Below are positions 9,551 through 16,995 of a stretch of DNA of 20,964 bases, in pieces (position 1 is the stretch's first letter; every line of letters starts with the position of its first letter). The notes under the pieces are model-generated. The model saw only the letters and a program-made list of their open reading frames with translations. It did no database searches and was not told where the DNA came from. The stretch spans positions 345 through 21,308 of the forward strand of contig DKMV01000254.1 in NCBI GenBank assembly GCA_002469605.1, read 5' to 3'. The position numbers were made by a program, and so were the translations under genes. Source of the stretch: Leclercia sp. UBA7405 (GTDB lineage Bacteria; Pseudomonadota; Gammaproteobacteria; Enterobacterales; Enterobacteriaceae).

Positions 9551-9579
9551 CGATACGGCCAGCACAGACTGGCCGATCG
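9551..9579 (+). other. Extended hairpin in the gpsA-cysE gap
   Basis: CGGCCAG (9556-9562) and CTGGCCG (9569-9575) pair perfectly around a CACAGA loop. CGAT (9551-9554) and ATCG (9576-9579) extend the stem across one bulged A, giving 11 bp in total. No T-run follows, so read-through into cysE is expected. It could be a processing or stability element, or a protein-binding site. Confidence 0.55.
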
Positions 9580-9602
9580 TACTATTACGTCTGGAGTAAG
9601 CC

Positions 9603-10424
9603 ATGCCGTGTGAAGAACTGGAAATCGTCTGGAACAATATTAAAGCCGAAGCCCGGGCGTTGGCCGACTGTGAGCCTATGCTTGCCAGTTTCTACCACGC
9701 GACGCTACTTAAGCACGAAAACCTCGGCAGCGCCCTGAGCTATATGCTCGCCAACAAGCTCGCCTCGCCGATCATGCCGGCCATCGCCATTCGTGAAGTG
9801 GTGGAGGAGGCCTACGCCGCCGACCCGGAGATGATTGCTTCCGCCGCCTGCGATATTCAGGCCGTGCGTAACCGCGATCCGGCGGTGGATAAATACTCCA
9901 CGCCGCTGCTCTACCTGAAGGGCTTCCACGCCCTGCAGTCTTACCGTATCGGCCACTGGCTGTGGAATGAAGGCCGCCGCGCGCTGGCCATCTTCCTGCA
10001 AAACCAGGTGTCGGTCAGTTTCCAGGTGGATATTCACCCGGCCGCGAAGATCGGCCACGGTATCATGCTCGACCATGCCACCGGTATTGTGGTGGGTGAA
10101 ACGGCGGTGATTGAGAATGACGTCTCGATCCTGCAGTCGGTGACCCTCGGCGGGACGGGTAAAACCAGCGGCGATCGTCATCCGAAAATTCGCGAAGGGG
10201 TGATGATTGGCGCCGGGGCGAAGATCCTTGGCAATATCGAGGTAGGACGGGGCGCGAAGATTGGCGCCGGCTCCGTGGTATTGCAGCCGGTGCCGCCGCA
10301 CACCACCGCGGCAGGGGTACCGGCGCGGATCGTGGGTAAACCCGACAGCGATAAACCCTCAATGGACATGGACCAGTTCTTCAACGGCATTCACCATACC
10401 TTTGAGTATGGTGACGGCATCTGA
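9603..10424 (+). CDS. cysE: Serine O-acetyltransferase
   Basis: Transfers acetyl from acetyl-CoA to L-serine, the committed step of cysteine synthesis. Length is 273 residues, as in E. coli. An N-terminal helical domain (about 1-140) is followed by a left-handed beta-helix of hexapeptide repeats (about 141-245). The catalytic pair Asp143 and His158 is present, as is Met256, the E. coli position whose change relieves cysteine feedback. The C-terminus ends GDGI; the terminal Ile is the residue that inserts into CysK in the cysteine synthase complex. GGAGTAAGCC before the ATG gives the ribosome binding site. The stop lies 4 nt from the end of convergent trmL. Confidence 0.98.
   Translation: MPCEELEIVWNNIKAEARALADCEPMLASFYHATLLKHENLGSALSYMLANKLASPIMPAIAIREVVEEAYAADPEMIASAACDIQAVRNRDPAVDKYSTPLLYLKGFHALQSYRIGHWLWNEGRRALAIFLQNQVSVSFQVDIHPAAKIGHGIMLDHATGIVVGETAVIENDVSILQSVTLGGTGKTSGDRHPKIREGVMIGAGAKILGNIEVGRGAKIGAGSVVLQPVPPHTTAAGVPARIVGKPDSDKPSMDMDQFFNGIHHTFEYGDGI
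10391..10414. other. Perfect hairpin in the last codons of cysE
   Basis: TCACCATAC (10391-10399) and GTATGGTGA (10406-10414) form a 9-bp stem with a 6-nt CTTTGA loop, within codons for about residues 263-271 of CysE. It ends 15 nt before the 3' end of convergent trmL. No T-run follows on either strand. Confidence 0.5.
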
Positions 10425-10428
10425 CCGC

Positions 10429-10902
10429 TTAACTTCTGAGCACGGCGCCCGCGTAACCCAGCTGGCGCCAGGCTTCATACACTACCACCGACACCGCGTT
10501 AGACAGGTTCATGCTGCGGCTGTCCGGCATCATCGGAATTCGAATTTTCTGCTCAGCGGGCAGGGCATCAAGAATAGTGGCCGGCAGGCCGCGCGTCTCC
10601 GGGCCAAACAGCAGATAATCTCCCGCCTGATAGCTCACGGCGCTGTGGGCTGGCGTACCTTTGGTGGTCAGGGCGAACAGGCGCTGCGGCTTTTCTGCGT
10701 CAACAAAAGCGGCGTAGTCGTGATGGCGAACAACGGCGGTAAACTCGTGGTAGTCCAGCCCGGCGCGGCGCAGGCGCTTGTCGTCCCACGTAAAGCCCAT
10801 CGGCTCGATAATATGCAGACGAAAGCCGGTATTAGCGCACAGGCGAATAATATTGCCGGTATTGGGTGGAATTTCTGGTTCGAATAAGACGATGTTAAGC
10901 AT
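10429..10902 (-). CDS. trmL: tRNA (cytidine/uridine-2'-O-)-methyltransferase TrmL
   Basis: SPOUT-class enzyme that 2'-O-methylates the wobble base (position 34) of the two tRNA-Leu isoacceptors with CAA and UAA-type anticodons. With the ATG at 10902 the protein has 157 residues, the E. coli length, starting [17 protein letters not shown]. The knot and SAM-binding motifs GPETRGLP and [13 protein letters not shown] are present. A longer in-frame start at 10926 would add 8 residues and is less likely, since GGGGC precedes the 10902 ATG. The gene stands alone, convergent with cysE and downstream of lldD in the same orientation. Its stop lies 4 nt from the cysE stop. Confidence 0.97.
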   Translation of the reverse strand: MLNIVLFEPEIPPNTGNIIRLCANTGFRLHIIEPMGFTWDDKRLRRAGLDYHEFTAVVRHHDYAAFVDAEKPQRLFALTTKGTPAHSAVSYQAGDYLLFGPETRGLPATILDALPAEQKIRIPMMPDSRSMNLSNAVSVVVYEAWRQLGYAGAVLRS

Positions 10903-10952
10903 ACTGCCCCATTTCATTAGGCTCAAAGCTTTGCGGCGGGCAGAATACCATT

Positions 10953-10990
10953 CCCTCTCCCCTTTGGGGAGAGGGTTAGGGTGAGGGGAT
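10953..10990. repeat. Intergenic hairpin repeat downstream of lldD
   Basis: CCCTCTCCCC (10953-10962) and GGGGAGAGGG (10966-10975) form a perfect 10-bp stem around TTT, followed by TTAGGGTGAGGGG. From memory this sequence type is dispersed in intergenic regions of many enterobacterial genomes. It sits between lldD and trmL. It may act as a transcription or mRNA 3'-end barrier for lldPRD, although no T-run follows it. Confidence 0.6.
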
Positions 10991-11004
10991 CAGGCCGCAC
11001 CAGC

Positions 11005-12192
11005 CTAAGCCGCATCCCCGTGAGCCAGCGGGGCCAGCGCCGCCGGGAGCTTGCTCAGCTCCTGCACCAGCGACTCCCGGCTAATCTCGCCTATTGTCTT
11101 CGCCCCGGTCAGGGTCATCGCCACCTTCATCTCTTTTTCAATCAGGTTCAACAGATTAGCCACGCCCGCCTGGCCGTGGGTCGCCAGCGCGTACAGATAG
11201 GCACGCCCCAGCAGCACGCTGTCTGCCCCGAGGGCAATCATGCGCACCACGTCCAGCCCGTTGCGGATCCCGCTGTCGGCCAGAATAGTAATATCGCCCT
11301 TCACCGCATCGGCAATGGCCGGCAGGGCGCGGGCGGAAGAGAGCACCCCATCCAGCTGGCGTCCGCCGTGGTTAGAGACCACAATGCCGTCGGCGCCAAA
11401 GCGCACCGCATCACGGGCATCTTCCGGATCGAGGATCCCTTTGATCACCATCGGGCCATCCCAGAACTCGCGGATCCACTCCAGGTCTTTCCAGGAGATA
11501 GAGGGATCGAAGTTATTCGCCAGCCAGCCGATATAGTCCTCCAGCCCGGTTGGTTTACCCAGATAGGTGGAGATATTGCCCAGATCGTGCGGGCGGCCAT
11601 TAAGTCCCACGTCCCAGGCCCACTGTGGATGGGTAACGGCCTGCCAGTAACGGCGCATCGCCGCGTTGGTCCCGCTCATCCCCGAGTGGGCATCACGATA
11701 GCGCGCCCCTGGCGTTGGCATATCCACGGTAAAGACCAGGGTGGAGCAGCCCGCCGCTTTGGCGCGCTCCAGCGCATTGCGCATAAAGCCGCGATCGCGC
11801 AGGACGTACAGCTGGAACCACATCGGGCGCTTGATGGTCGGGGCGACCTCTTCAATCGGGCAGACGGAAACGGTAGAGAGGGTAAAGGGAATGCCTTTGG
11901 CATCCGCCGCCGCTGCAGCCTGCACCTCACCGCGACGGGCATACATGCCGCACAGCCCCACGGGGGCCAGGGCTACCGGCATGGAGAGCGTTTCGTTGAA
12001 CAGCTTCGTTTCCAGGCTCAGGTCGGACATATTCTTCAGCACGCGCTGGCGCAGGGCCACTTCCGACAGATCTTCCACGTTACGGCGCAGGGTATATTCG
12101 GAGTAGGCGCCGCCGTCGATATAGTGGAACAGGAACGGCGGCAGAATGCGTTGCGCTGCGGCGCGATAGTCACTGGCTGCGGAAATAATCAT
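11005..12192 (-). CDS. lldD: L-lactate dehydrogenase (quinone), FMN-dependent
   Basis: Membrane-associated flavoprotein that oxidises L-lactate to pyruvate and passes electrons to quinone, allowing respiratory growth on lactate. It has 395 residues (E. coli 396). The alpha/beta-barrel FMN enzyme is recognised by SAASDYR at the N-terminus, the FMN-contacting Lys251 in VIKGIL and the catalytic base His275 with Arg278 in [10 protein letters not shown]. The C-terminal tail is one residue shorter than in E. coli. The ATG overlaps the lldR stop as ATGA (12189-12192), which implies coupled translation. It is the last gene of lldPRD. Confidence 0.98.
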   Translation of the reverse strand: MIISAASDYRAAAQRILPPFLFHYIDGGAYSEYTLRRNVEDLSEVALRQRVLKNMSDLSLETKLFNETLSMPVALAPVGLCGMYARRGEVQAAAAADAKGIPFTLSTVSVCPIEEVAPTIKRPMWFQLYVLRDRGFMRNALERAKAAGCSTLVFTVDMPTPGARYRDAHSGMSGTNAAMRRYWQAVTHPQWAWDVGLNGRPHDLGNISTYLGKPTGLEDYIGWLANNFDPSISWKDLEWIREFWDGPMVIKGILDPEDARDAVRFGADGIVVSNHGGRQLDGVLSSARALPAIADAVKGDITILADSGIRNGLDVVRMIALGADSVLLGRAYLYALATHGQAGVANLLNLIEKEMKVAMTLTGAKTIGEISRESLVQELSKLPAALAPLAHGDAA

Positions 12193-12962
12193 GCTTTGTT
12201 CTCCCTGGAAGTGTCGTGATCGCCAGGCAGACGGGTAATGCGCGCCTGTCGGGCCTGATCTTCATCGAATTCTTTAATGGTGGTGTGCACGAAACCGAGA
12301 TGCGCCATCATCGCTTTGCGCGCGGCCTCGGCATCGCCGGCGAGAATGGCGGCGAGTACCGCCTCGTGTTGTTCCGTCAGCCGGGCGAAGACCGGCGGCA
12401 CCAGGTACATCCGCTGTCGGCTCTGTTTCACGGAGGATTGCAGCAGGTCGAAGAAACCGCGCATCGTCTGGAGGAGGACGATGTTATGCGAGGCTTCGGC
12501 GATCGCCAGATGAAAACGGACATCCGCCTGGGAGGCGATATCCGGATCCTTGCTCTGGGTGGCTTCAAAACAGCTCTTCAACTTCTCTTTATCGGCCTCG
12601 GTGGCGCGCATCGCGGCGTGCCAGGCGGTGCTGGCCTCGATCGCGTGGCGGGCTTCGAGAATATCGAAGCTGTAGTCGGGATCGTTCTCGAGCAGCGTCT
12701 TCAGCGGCTGGACGATGTTCTGCCCGGACCAGTCTTCGTGCTGCCAGCGCACAAAGGTGCCGCCGCCGCGACGGCTCAGCAGCACCCCTTCGTTCACCAG
12801 CGTCGCCAGCGCCTCGCGCAGTGAATTACGCGACACGCCGAGCTGCGCGGCCAGCTGGCGCTCGGCGGGCAATTTCATGCCCGGCTCCAGCTGTAACTCT
12901 TCTATCAGCGCCCGAACGCGAGAGGCGATCTCGTCGGACAGGCGTCTGGGCATCACTATCAT
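12189..12962 (-). CDS. lldR: L-lactate-responsive GntR-family regulator LldR
   Basis: Transcription factor of the FadR subfamily of GntR regulators. It has 257 residues (E. coli 258). The N-terminal winged helix-turn-helix covers about residues 6-70, with the signature [22 protein letters not shown]. The C-terminal FCD ligand domain covers about 95-220 and includes an Asp and His residues in the [15 protein letters not shown] region that usually bind metal and effector. In E. coli it represses lldPRD without L-lactate and activates it with L-lactate by binding two operators; two matching sites lie upstream of lldP here. Both ends overlap neighbours by ATGA: lldP stop at 12959-12962 and lldD start at 12189-12192. 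Confidence 0.97.
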   Translation of the reverse strand: MIVMPRRLSDEIASRVRALIEELQLEPGMKLPAERQLAAQLGVSRNSLREALATLVNEGVLLSRRGGGTFVRWQHEDWSGQNIVQPLKTLLENDPDYSFDILEARHAIEASTAWHAAMRATEADKEKLKSCFEATQSKDPDIASQADVRFHLAIAEASHNIVLLQTMRGFFDLLQSSVKQSRQRMYLVPPVFARLTEQHEAVLAAILAGDAEAARKAMMAHLGFVHTTIKEFDEDQARQARITRLPGDHDTSRENKA

Positions 12963-14614
12963 GGGATCATCCAGGTTAGTACGTAAGCCTGCAGGGTGGT
13001 GATGACCCCGACCATGCAGGTGAAAATCAGGCTGTGTTTCACCGTAAAGCGGAACAGGTCCGACTCTTTACCCACCAGCCCCACCGCGGCGCAGGCAATG
13101 GCGATCGACTGGGGCGAGATCATCTTCCCGGTAACGCCGCCGGTGGTATTGGCCGCCACTAACAGCAGGTCCGATACCCCAATCTGCTGCGCGGCGGTGG
13201 CCTGCAGGGCGGCAAACAGCGCGTTAGACGAAGTATCCGACCCGGTCAGGAACACCCCCAGCCAGCCGAGGAACGGCGAGAAGAAGGTAAAGGCATGGCC
13301 GGTGTGGGCCAGCGCCAGCGCCAGCGTGGAGGAGAGCCCCAAGTAGTTAGAGATAAACGCAAAGGCCAGCACCATCCCGATGGAGTAAATCGGCAGCAAC
13401 AGCTCTTTAATGGTGGCGGCAAAGGTCTGGATTGCCGCGGCCGGCTTCATACGCAGCCACACTACGGAAAGGATAGCCGCAAACAGGATTGCCGTACCCG
13501 TAGCCGAGAACCAGTCGAACTTATAAACCGCCGCGTACGGCGTGGCCTCGTGCACCACGGGCGGCATACGGGCAACCGTTTTATCGAGGAAAGGTACGGC
13601 GATGTTAATCACCATGTCGTACAGCGCGCCGCCGGGTGCAAACAGCGCTTTAAACGGCGGCACGCTCCACAGGGTGACCGTTGCGGTAAGGAACAGGAAC
13701 GGTGACCAGGCGCGGATAATCTGGCCAGGGGTATATTTTGTGCGGGCCAGGGTCATATCCACCTGCGAGGCGCCCATATCACCGAAGCGGAAGATACGTA
13801 CCGGCTGCCAGCGCTTGAGGAACAGCGTCAGGCACACCAGCGATACCAGCGAAGAGATAATGTCCGGCAGCTCCGGGCCGATAAAGTTTGAGCTGAGGTA
13901 CTGGGCAATAGCGAACGAGCCGCCGGCCACCATTACCGCGGGCCAGGTCTCCTTCACGCCGCGCCAGCCATCCATAATCGCCATGATCCAGAACAGCACG
14001 ATGATGGTCAGGAACGGCAGCTGGCGGCCTACCATCTGGCCGATGGCAAAGCTGTCCAGTCCGGTAACCTGCCCGGCCACCAGGATCGGGATGCCCATCG
14101 CGCCAAAGGCGACCGGCGCGGTGTTAACGATCAGGCACAGGCCTGCGGCGTAAAGCGGGTTAAAGCCCAGCCCTACCAGCAGGGCGGCGGTAATCGCCAC
14201 CGGCGCGCCAAACCCCGCGGCCCCTTCCAGAAACGCGCCGAAAGAGAAGCCGACAATCAGCATCTGCAGGCGCTGGTCCGGGGTAATAGAGAGTATCGAT
14301 GAGCGAATAATGTCGAACTGCCCGGTTTTCACCGAGATTTTATAGACAAAGACTGCGGCAATAATGATCCACGCAATCGGCCACAGGCCATAGAAGAAGC
14401 CATACACTACGGACGCCAGCGCGCGATCGACCGGCATTTTATAGAAGAAGAGCGCCACCAGCAGGGCGATAGCCACCGTATAAGTCGCGGCCAGGTATCC
14501 CTTCAGCTTGAGCTTAATTAGCGCAAAGAAGAAGAACAGAATGGGTAGCGATGCGATCAGGCTCGACAGCCAGATATTTCCGGCCGGATCGTAGTTTTGT
14601 TGCCAGAGGCTCAT
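12959..14614 (-). CDS. lldP: L-lactate permease
   Basis: Proton-coupled inner-membrane transporter of the LctP family for L-lactate, and in E. coli also D-lactate and glycolate. With the ATG at 14614 the protein has 551 residues, the E. coli length, starting [13 protein letters not shown]. It is strongly hydrophobic, with about a dozen transmembrane segments. Family motifs such as [24 protein letters not shown] and [12 protein letters not shown] are seen. GGGAGA about 6 nt before the ATG supports this start over one 7 codons upstream at 14635. It is the first gene of the operon and its stop overlaps the lldR start. Confidence 0.98.
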   Translation of the reverse strand: MSLWQQNYDPAGNIWLSSLIASLPILFFFFALIKLKLKGYLAATYTVAIALLVALFFYKMPVDRALASVVYGFFYGLWPIAWIIIAAVFVYKISVKTGQFDIIRSSILSITPDQRLQMLIVGFSFGAFLEGAAGFGAPVAITAALLVGLGFNPLYAAGLCLIVNTAPVAFGAMGIPILVAGQVTGLDSFAIGQMVGRQLPFLTIIVLFWIMAIMDGWRGVKETWPAVMVAGGSFAIAQYLSSNFIGPELPDIISSLVSLVCLTLFLKRWQPVRIFRFGDMGASQVDMTLARTKYTPGQIIRAWSPFLFLTATVTLWSVPPFKALFAPGGALYDMVINIAVPFLDKTVARMPPVVHEATPYAAVYKFDWFSATGTAILFAAILSVVWLRMKPAAAIQTFAATIKELLLPIYSIGMVLAFAFISNYLGLSSTLALALAHTGHAFTFFSPFLGWLGVFLTGSDTSSNALFAALQATAAQQIGVSDLLLVAANTTGGVTGKMISPQSIAIACAAVGLVGKESDLFRFTVKHSLIFTCMVGVITTLQAYVLTWMIP

Positions 14615-14687
14615 TGCAGGTCTCCCGAGGACCACAGGTTTTGCATATCGGTGAGTCTCTGCTCATCTCTGCTGCATACTCTGTAAA

Positions 14688-14702
14688 AGTGGTCCTGCCA
14701 AT
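14688..14702. promoter_or_regulatory. Candidate LldR operator O2 (promoter-proximal)
   Basis: The sequence AGTGGTCCTGCCAAT is a degenerate copy of the operator found at 14813-14827, matching at both half-sites (TGGT and CCAAT). Its centre is 125 bp from that of the other site, close to the E. coli O1-O2 distance of about 126 bp, and it lies in the expected lldP 5' untranslated region. Confidence 0.65.
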
Positions 14703-14730
14703 AGTGTGATGTAGGGTTAATGACAATGAA

Positions 14731-14758
14731 TGGTTAACCAGATGTTATAGATGAGCAA
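14731..14758 (-). promoter_or_regulatory. Candidate lldPRD promoter
   Basis: On the minus strand TTGCTC (14758-14753), 16 nt, TAACCA (14736-14731) could be the -35 and -10. This places the start near 14724, about 29 nt before the O2 centre, as in E. coli. Both hexamers are weak matches, as expected for an activator-dependent promoter. Inference from spacing. Confidence 0.35.
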
Positions 14759-14812
14759 TTAATTTGTGATGCAGGAAAGCGGTTATGTGAAGCGAGGTTC
14801 AAAATTTCAGGG

Positions 14813-14827
14813 ATTGGTAGGACCAAT
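14813..14827. promoter_or_regulatory. LldR operator O1 (promoter-distal)
   Basis: ATTGGTAGGACCAAT is a perfect inverted repeat (6-nt arms, 3-nt centre) and matches the TTGGT-NNN-ACCAA type of site bound by LldR. It lies about 200 bp upstream of the lldP ATG. Paired with the weaker site at 14688-14702 it reproduces the E. coli two-operator arrangement thought to allow DNA looping. Confidence 0.75.
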
Positions 14828-15139
14828 GGTGGGAGGAGCATGGGAATTTTTACTTCCCGGCATGGTGGGCAGCTAACGTCGCGGAGCAAAAAAAGTATGG
14901 TTCTTATGCAGAAACGTAATGTTTATTTATGCGCATTAAAGTAATAAGTAATGATGAATTTTGAATATGATGCACGTTATTTGTTTAATGATTAATTAAC
15001 GTCAGGTTACGCAACTGTTCTTATTTTTACGCTGTTTAATTTTTTTTCAGATTTTTTGGGTCAAAAGTGCTTTTGCTTTCTTTTAGCATAAAATTATCTT
15101 TATAGTTAAAAATTAACAATCTTATTAACCTGACATAAC

Positions 15140-15234
15140 AATTGGCTGTCGGCCTTATAACCCTGCCAACAGTGGTGGTACCCTTGTCTGCAAGGGTTAT
15201 TACCTAAGATTTATCTGCAAGGCCGATTTTAATT
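15140..15234 (+). other. Potential multi-stem RNA structure in the fimbrial leader
   Basis: TCGGCCTT (15149-15156) can pair with AAGGCCGA (15219-15226), enclosing a hairpin ACCCTTG / CAAGGGT (15180-15186 and 15191-15197, loop TCTG). AATT at both outer edges could extend the closing stem. A competing pairing also exists: ATAACCCT (15157-15164) with AGGGTTAT (15193-15200). TCTGCAAGG occurs twice (15187-15195 and 15214-15222). This could be a small RNA or a cis-regulatory leader; there is no match to a family I know. Confidence 0.35.
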
Positions 15235-15259
15235 TGGTTTCTTTACGAAATATACCTGG

Positions 15260-15279
15260 CTATGTTAACGGTAACATAG
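15260..15279. repeat. 20-bp inverted repeat, possible operator
   Basis: CTATGTTA (15260-15267), ACGG, TAACATAG (15272-15279) is a perfect 8-bp inverted repeat in the fimbrial leader, about 430 bp before the pilin ATG. It could bind a dimeric regulator or form an RNA hairpin. Confidence 0.45.
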
Positions 15280-15421
15280 GGTAATGATAGGCTGGTAAGG
15301 AAAAAGGCCTTCCGGGTTGTGTTAAAAAATGGAAATTAATGTTAAAAATAACGCTTAAAAGTATGTCAATAAAATATAAACAAGTATCCTAAAGGCAAAT
15401 TTTGACGTAGACGCATAAATG

Positions 15422-15439
15422 TAAATGTTCTAACATTTA
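15422..15439. repeat. 18-bp inverted repeat, possible operator
   Basis: TAAATGTT (15422-15429), CT, AACATTTA (15432-15439) is a perfect 8-bp inverted repeat with a 2-nt centre. The short centre favours protein binding over RNA hairpin formation. It lies about 270 bp before the pilin ATG. Confidence 0.45.
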
Positions 15440-15709
15440 TTGCATAAAACGTTGCGGCGATTATTTAAGTCGCGATTTAGTTTTCAGGAATTATAGAAAG
15501 TACTCAACTTTTACCTTTCAATGAAAATGATTTCTTACGGTTAGTTAAGAAACCAGGGATTACCTTAGTGGGATGGACCCTCTTAATAGTATGAGGTTGC
15601 GTCACCAACTCTATTTACCCTCCAGTGGCGCCTGACAACCCTCATAGCTGATATTTTATCTGGCACAACTTTATATATCTGTTTAAGTTACAGAGGATAG
15701 GTCTTTCAA

Positions 15710-16282
15710 ATGAAACTCAAAAAAGTGGCGCTCGCGATATTCGCGACGGGTCTGGTATTGTCTTCATCTGTAGTATCTGCGGCTGACACCAAACTCGCGG
15801 ATCGTACTCAGGGCGCCGGTGGCGTGATTAACTTCCATGGTGAAGTAACCATCGACTCCTGTGAAGTAACGGCCGGATCTAAAGATGCTGATGTTAACCT
15901 CGGTACATGGGCGGTGAACTACTTCGATGATCATACCGAAACCTCGCCGACAGAATTCAAAATCAACGTTGAGAAATGCCCCGCATCTGTTAAAAAAGTT
16001 GCCGTGTTATTTGACGGTACCAAAGACACAAATAACAGCACTCTGCTGAAATTAAACCCGGTCGAGAACTCAGCGACAGGTTTAGGGGTGAAACTTTACA
16101 ACGATGACCAAACCACGGCAATTGCACCCGGTGAGGTTTCAGATACCGTGGATACCGTGGAAAGCGGTGATGAGGGCAAGGCAGAATTAACCTTCTATGC
16201 CAGCCTCGCCAAAACCGGTAGCGATGCCGTAACGGCAGGTCACGTTAATGCCGTCTCTAACTTCCTGATGGTTTATAACTGA
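15710..16282 (+). CDS. Major fimbrial subunit, type 1 pilin family
   Basis: Secreted pilin of 190 residues. A signal peptide (MKLKKVALAIFATGLVLSSS, cleavage probably after VSA at residue 24) is followed by an Ig-like pilin domain. Cys51 and Cys90 form the disulfide typical of the family, the INFHGEVTIDSC segment is the usual first strand after the donor N-terminal extension, and the protein ends FLMVYN with the penultimate Tyr of the chaperone-recognition strand. It is the first gene of the operon, so it is expected to be the most abundant product and form the shaft. AGG lies 8 nt before the ATG. A 9-bp tandem duplication encodes DTVDTV at residues 145-150. The chaperone gene follows after 34 nt. 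I recognise the family but no named orthologue. Confidence 0.93.
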   Translation: MKLKKVALAIFATGLVLSSSVVSAADTKLADRTQGAGGVINFHGEVTIDSCEVTAGSKDADVNLGTWAVNYFDDHTETSPTEFKINVEKCPASVKKVAVLFDGTKDTNNSTLLKLNPVENSATGLGVKLYNDDQTTAIAPGEVSDTVDTVESGDEGKAELTFYASLAKTGSDAVTAGHVNAVSNFLMVYN

Positions 16283-16316
16283 TTAATTTCTTTTTTAGCC
16301 ACCTCCAGAGATAAAA

Positions 16317-16991
16317 ATGATGAAATGTTTATCGCATATTGTGCTCGCCGCAGTAATGGTGAGTTCTGCATCGGCGTCCGCCGGTGTTGTTATGGGCGGA
16401 ACACGGATTGTATACCCAGAAAATAAAAAGGAGGTGGCGTTTTCGGTTGCAAATAAAGAAGGTATTAAGCCCTATCTTATTCAGTCATGGGTCGAAGGCG
16501 ATGTGCCGAATAATAAAAATTCCGCCCCTTTTATCGTCACTCCGCCGTTATTCCGTCTCGATCCTGATCAGACCAATATGCTGCGTATTCAGTATACCGG
16601 CACGCCTTTGCCAAACGATCGGGAGTCGGTTTTCTGGCTCGACATTAAAGCCATTGCGCCTAAGCCGAAAGACGGTGACAACGAGCTGCAGGTAAACATA
16701 AAGTCCAAATTTAAAATCTTCTACCGCCCGGCGCACCTGGCGGGCGATCCGGCAACCGCCTGGGAGAAACTGACCTTTACCCGCAGCGGCAAAGGCATCA
16801 AAGCCACTAACCCCACCCCTTATTACGTGTCGTTTTACAGCCTGAAGGTGGCGGGAAAAGAGATTGCAGAGCCGGGGATGATTGCCCCAGGGCAGAGCCG
16901 CGAGTGGCCTGTTGCGGCATCGGGTAGCGTTACCTGGTCCGCCATTAATGATTTTGGCGGTATAACTCAAACCCATTCACAGCCGCTGTAA
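16317..16991 (+). CDS. Periplasmic fimbrial chaperone, PapD/FimC family
   Basis: Protein of 224 residues with a signal peptide ending near SASA (residue 22). It binds pilins in the periplasm by donor-strand complementation and delivers them to the usher. Two Ig-like domains are expected. The invariant Arg (Arg30, eighth residue after the predicted cleavage, as in PapD) in TRIVYP and the Lys in SKFKIFYRP form the subunit carboxylate anchor. ATNPTPYYVSFYSL and SAINDFGG are further family signatures. The loop before the G1 strand is short, as in FGS-type chaperones that serve rod-like pili. Two adjacent ATG codons (16317, 16320) can start it after AGAGAT. The stop is 4 nt before the usher ATG, so translation is probably coupled. 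Confidence 0.95.
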   Translation: MMKCLSHIVLAAVMVSSASASAGVVMGGTRIVYPENKKEVAFSVANKEGIKPYLIQSWVEGDVPNNKNSAPFIVTPPLFRLDPDQTNMLRIQYTGTPLPNDRESVFWLDIKAIAPKPKDGDNELQVNIKSKFKIFYRPAHLAGDPATAWEKLTFTRSGKGIKATNPTPYYVSFYSLKVAGKEIAEPGMIAPGQSREWPVAASGSVTWSAINDFGGITQTHSQPL

Positions 16992-16995
16992 CACC

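Larger units (their letters stand above)
14828..15709. other. AT-rich leader between lldP and the fimbrial operon; no gene seen
   Basis: No open frame of useful length with a plausible ribosome binding site was found on either strand. Base composition is far from the neighbouring genes: 13 of 60 bases are G or C in 14941-15000 and 17 of 60 in 15361-15420. Such DNA is a typical H-NS target and suggests horizontal acquisition of the fimbrial locus. Within it are a foldable region at 15140-15234 and inverted repeats at 15260-15279 and 15422-15439, listed separately. TATATATC near 15672-15679 could be part of a -10 element for the pilin gene, but no good -35 accompanies it. Confidence 0.7.

Noticed and set aside
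10981..12219. Long open frame (about 412 codons) on the plus strand opposite lldD
   Set aside because: It is the antisense shadow of a GC-rich, strongly biased gene. The lldD product is a full, motif-complete enzyme, and the antisense product has no recognisable domain.
14715..14740. ArcA direct-repeat site at the lldPRD promoter
   Set aside because: Two TTAACC repeats are present, but their 17-nt spacing does not match the usual 11 or 22 nt ArcA spacing, so the site cannot be claimed.
14761..14812. CRP-like sites (TGTGA motifs) upstream of lldP
   Set aside because: TGTGA half-sites occur, but none has a good TCACA partner at the required 6-nt spacing.
14951..14995. 14-codon open frame in the fimbrial leader
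   Set aside because: There is no ribosome binding site, the length is at chance level in AT-rich DNA, and there is no recognisable feature.
14828..15709. A fimS-like invertible promoter switch for the fimbrial operon
   Set aside because: I found no pair of matching inverted repeats a few hundred bases apart and no fimB/fimE-type recombinase gene. The repeats seen are short and local.
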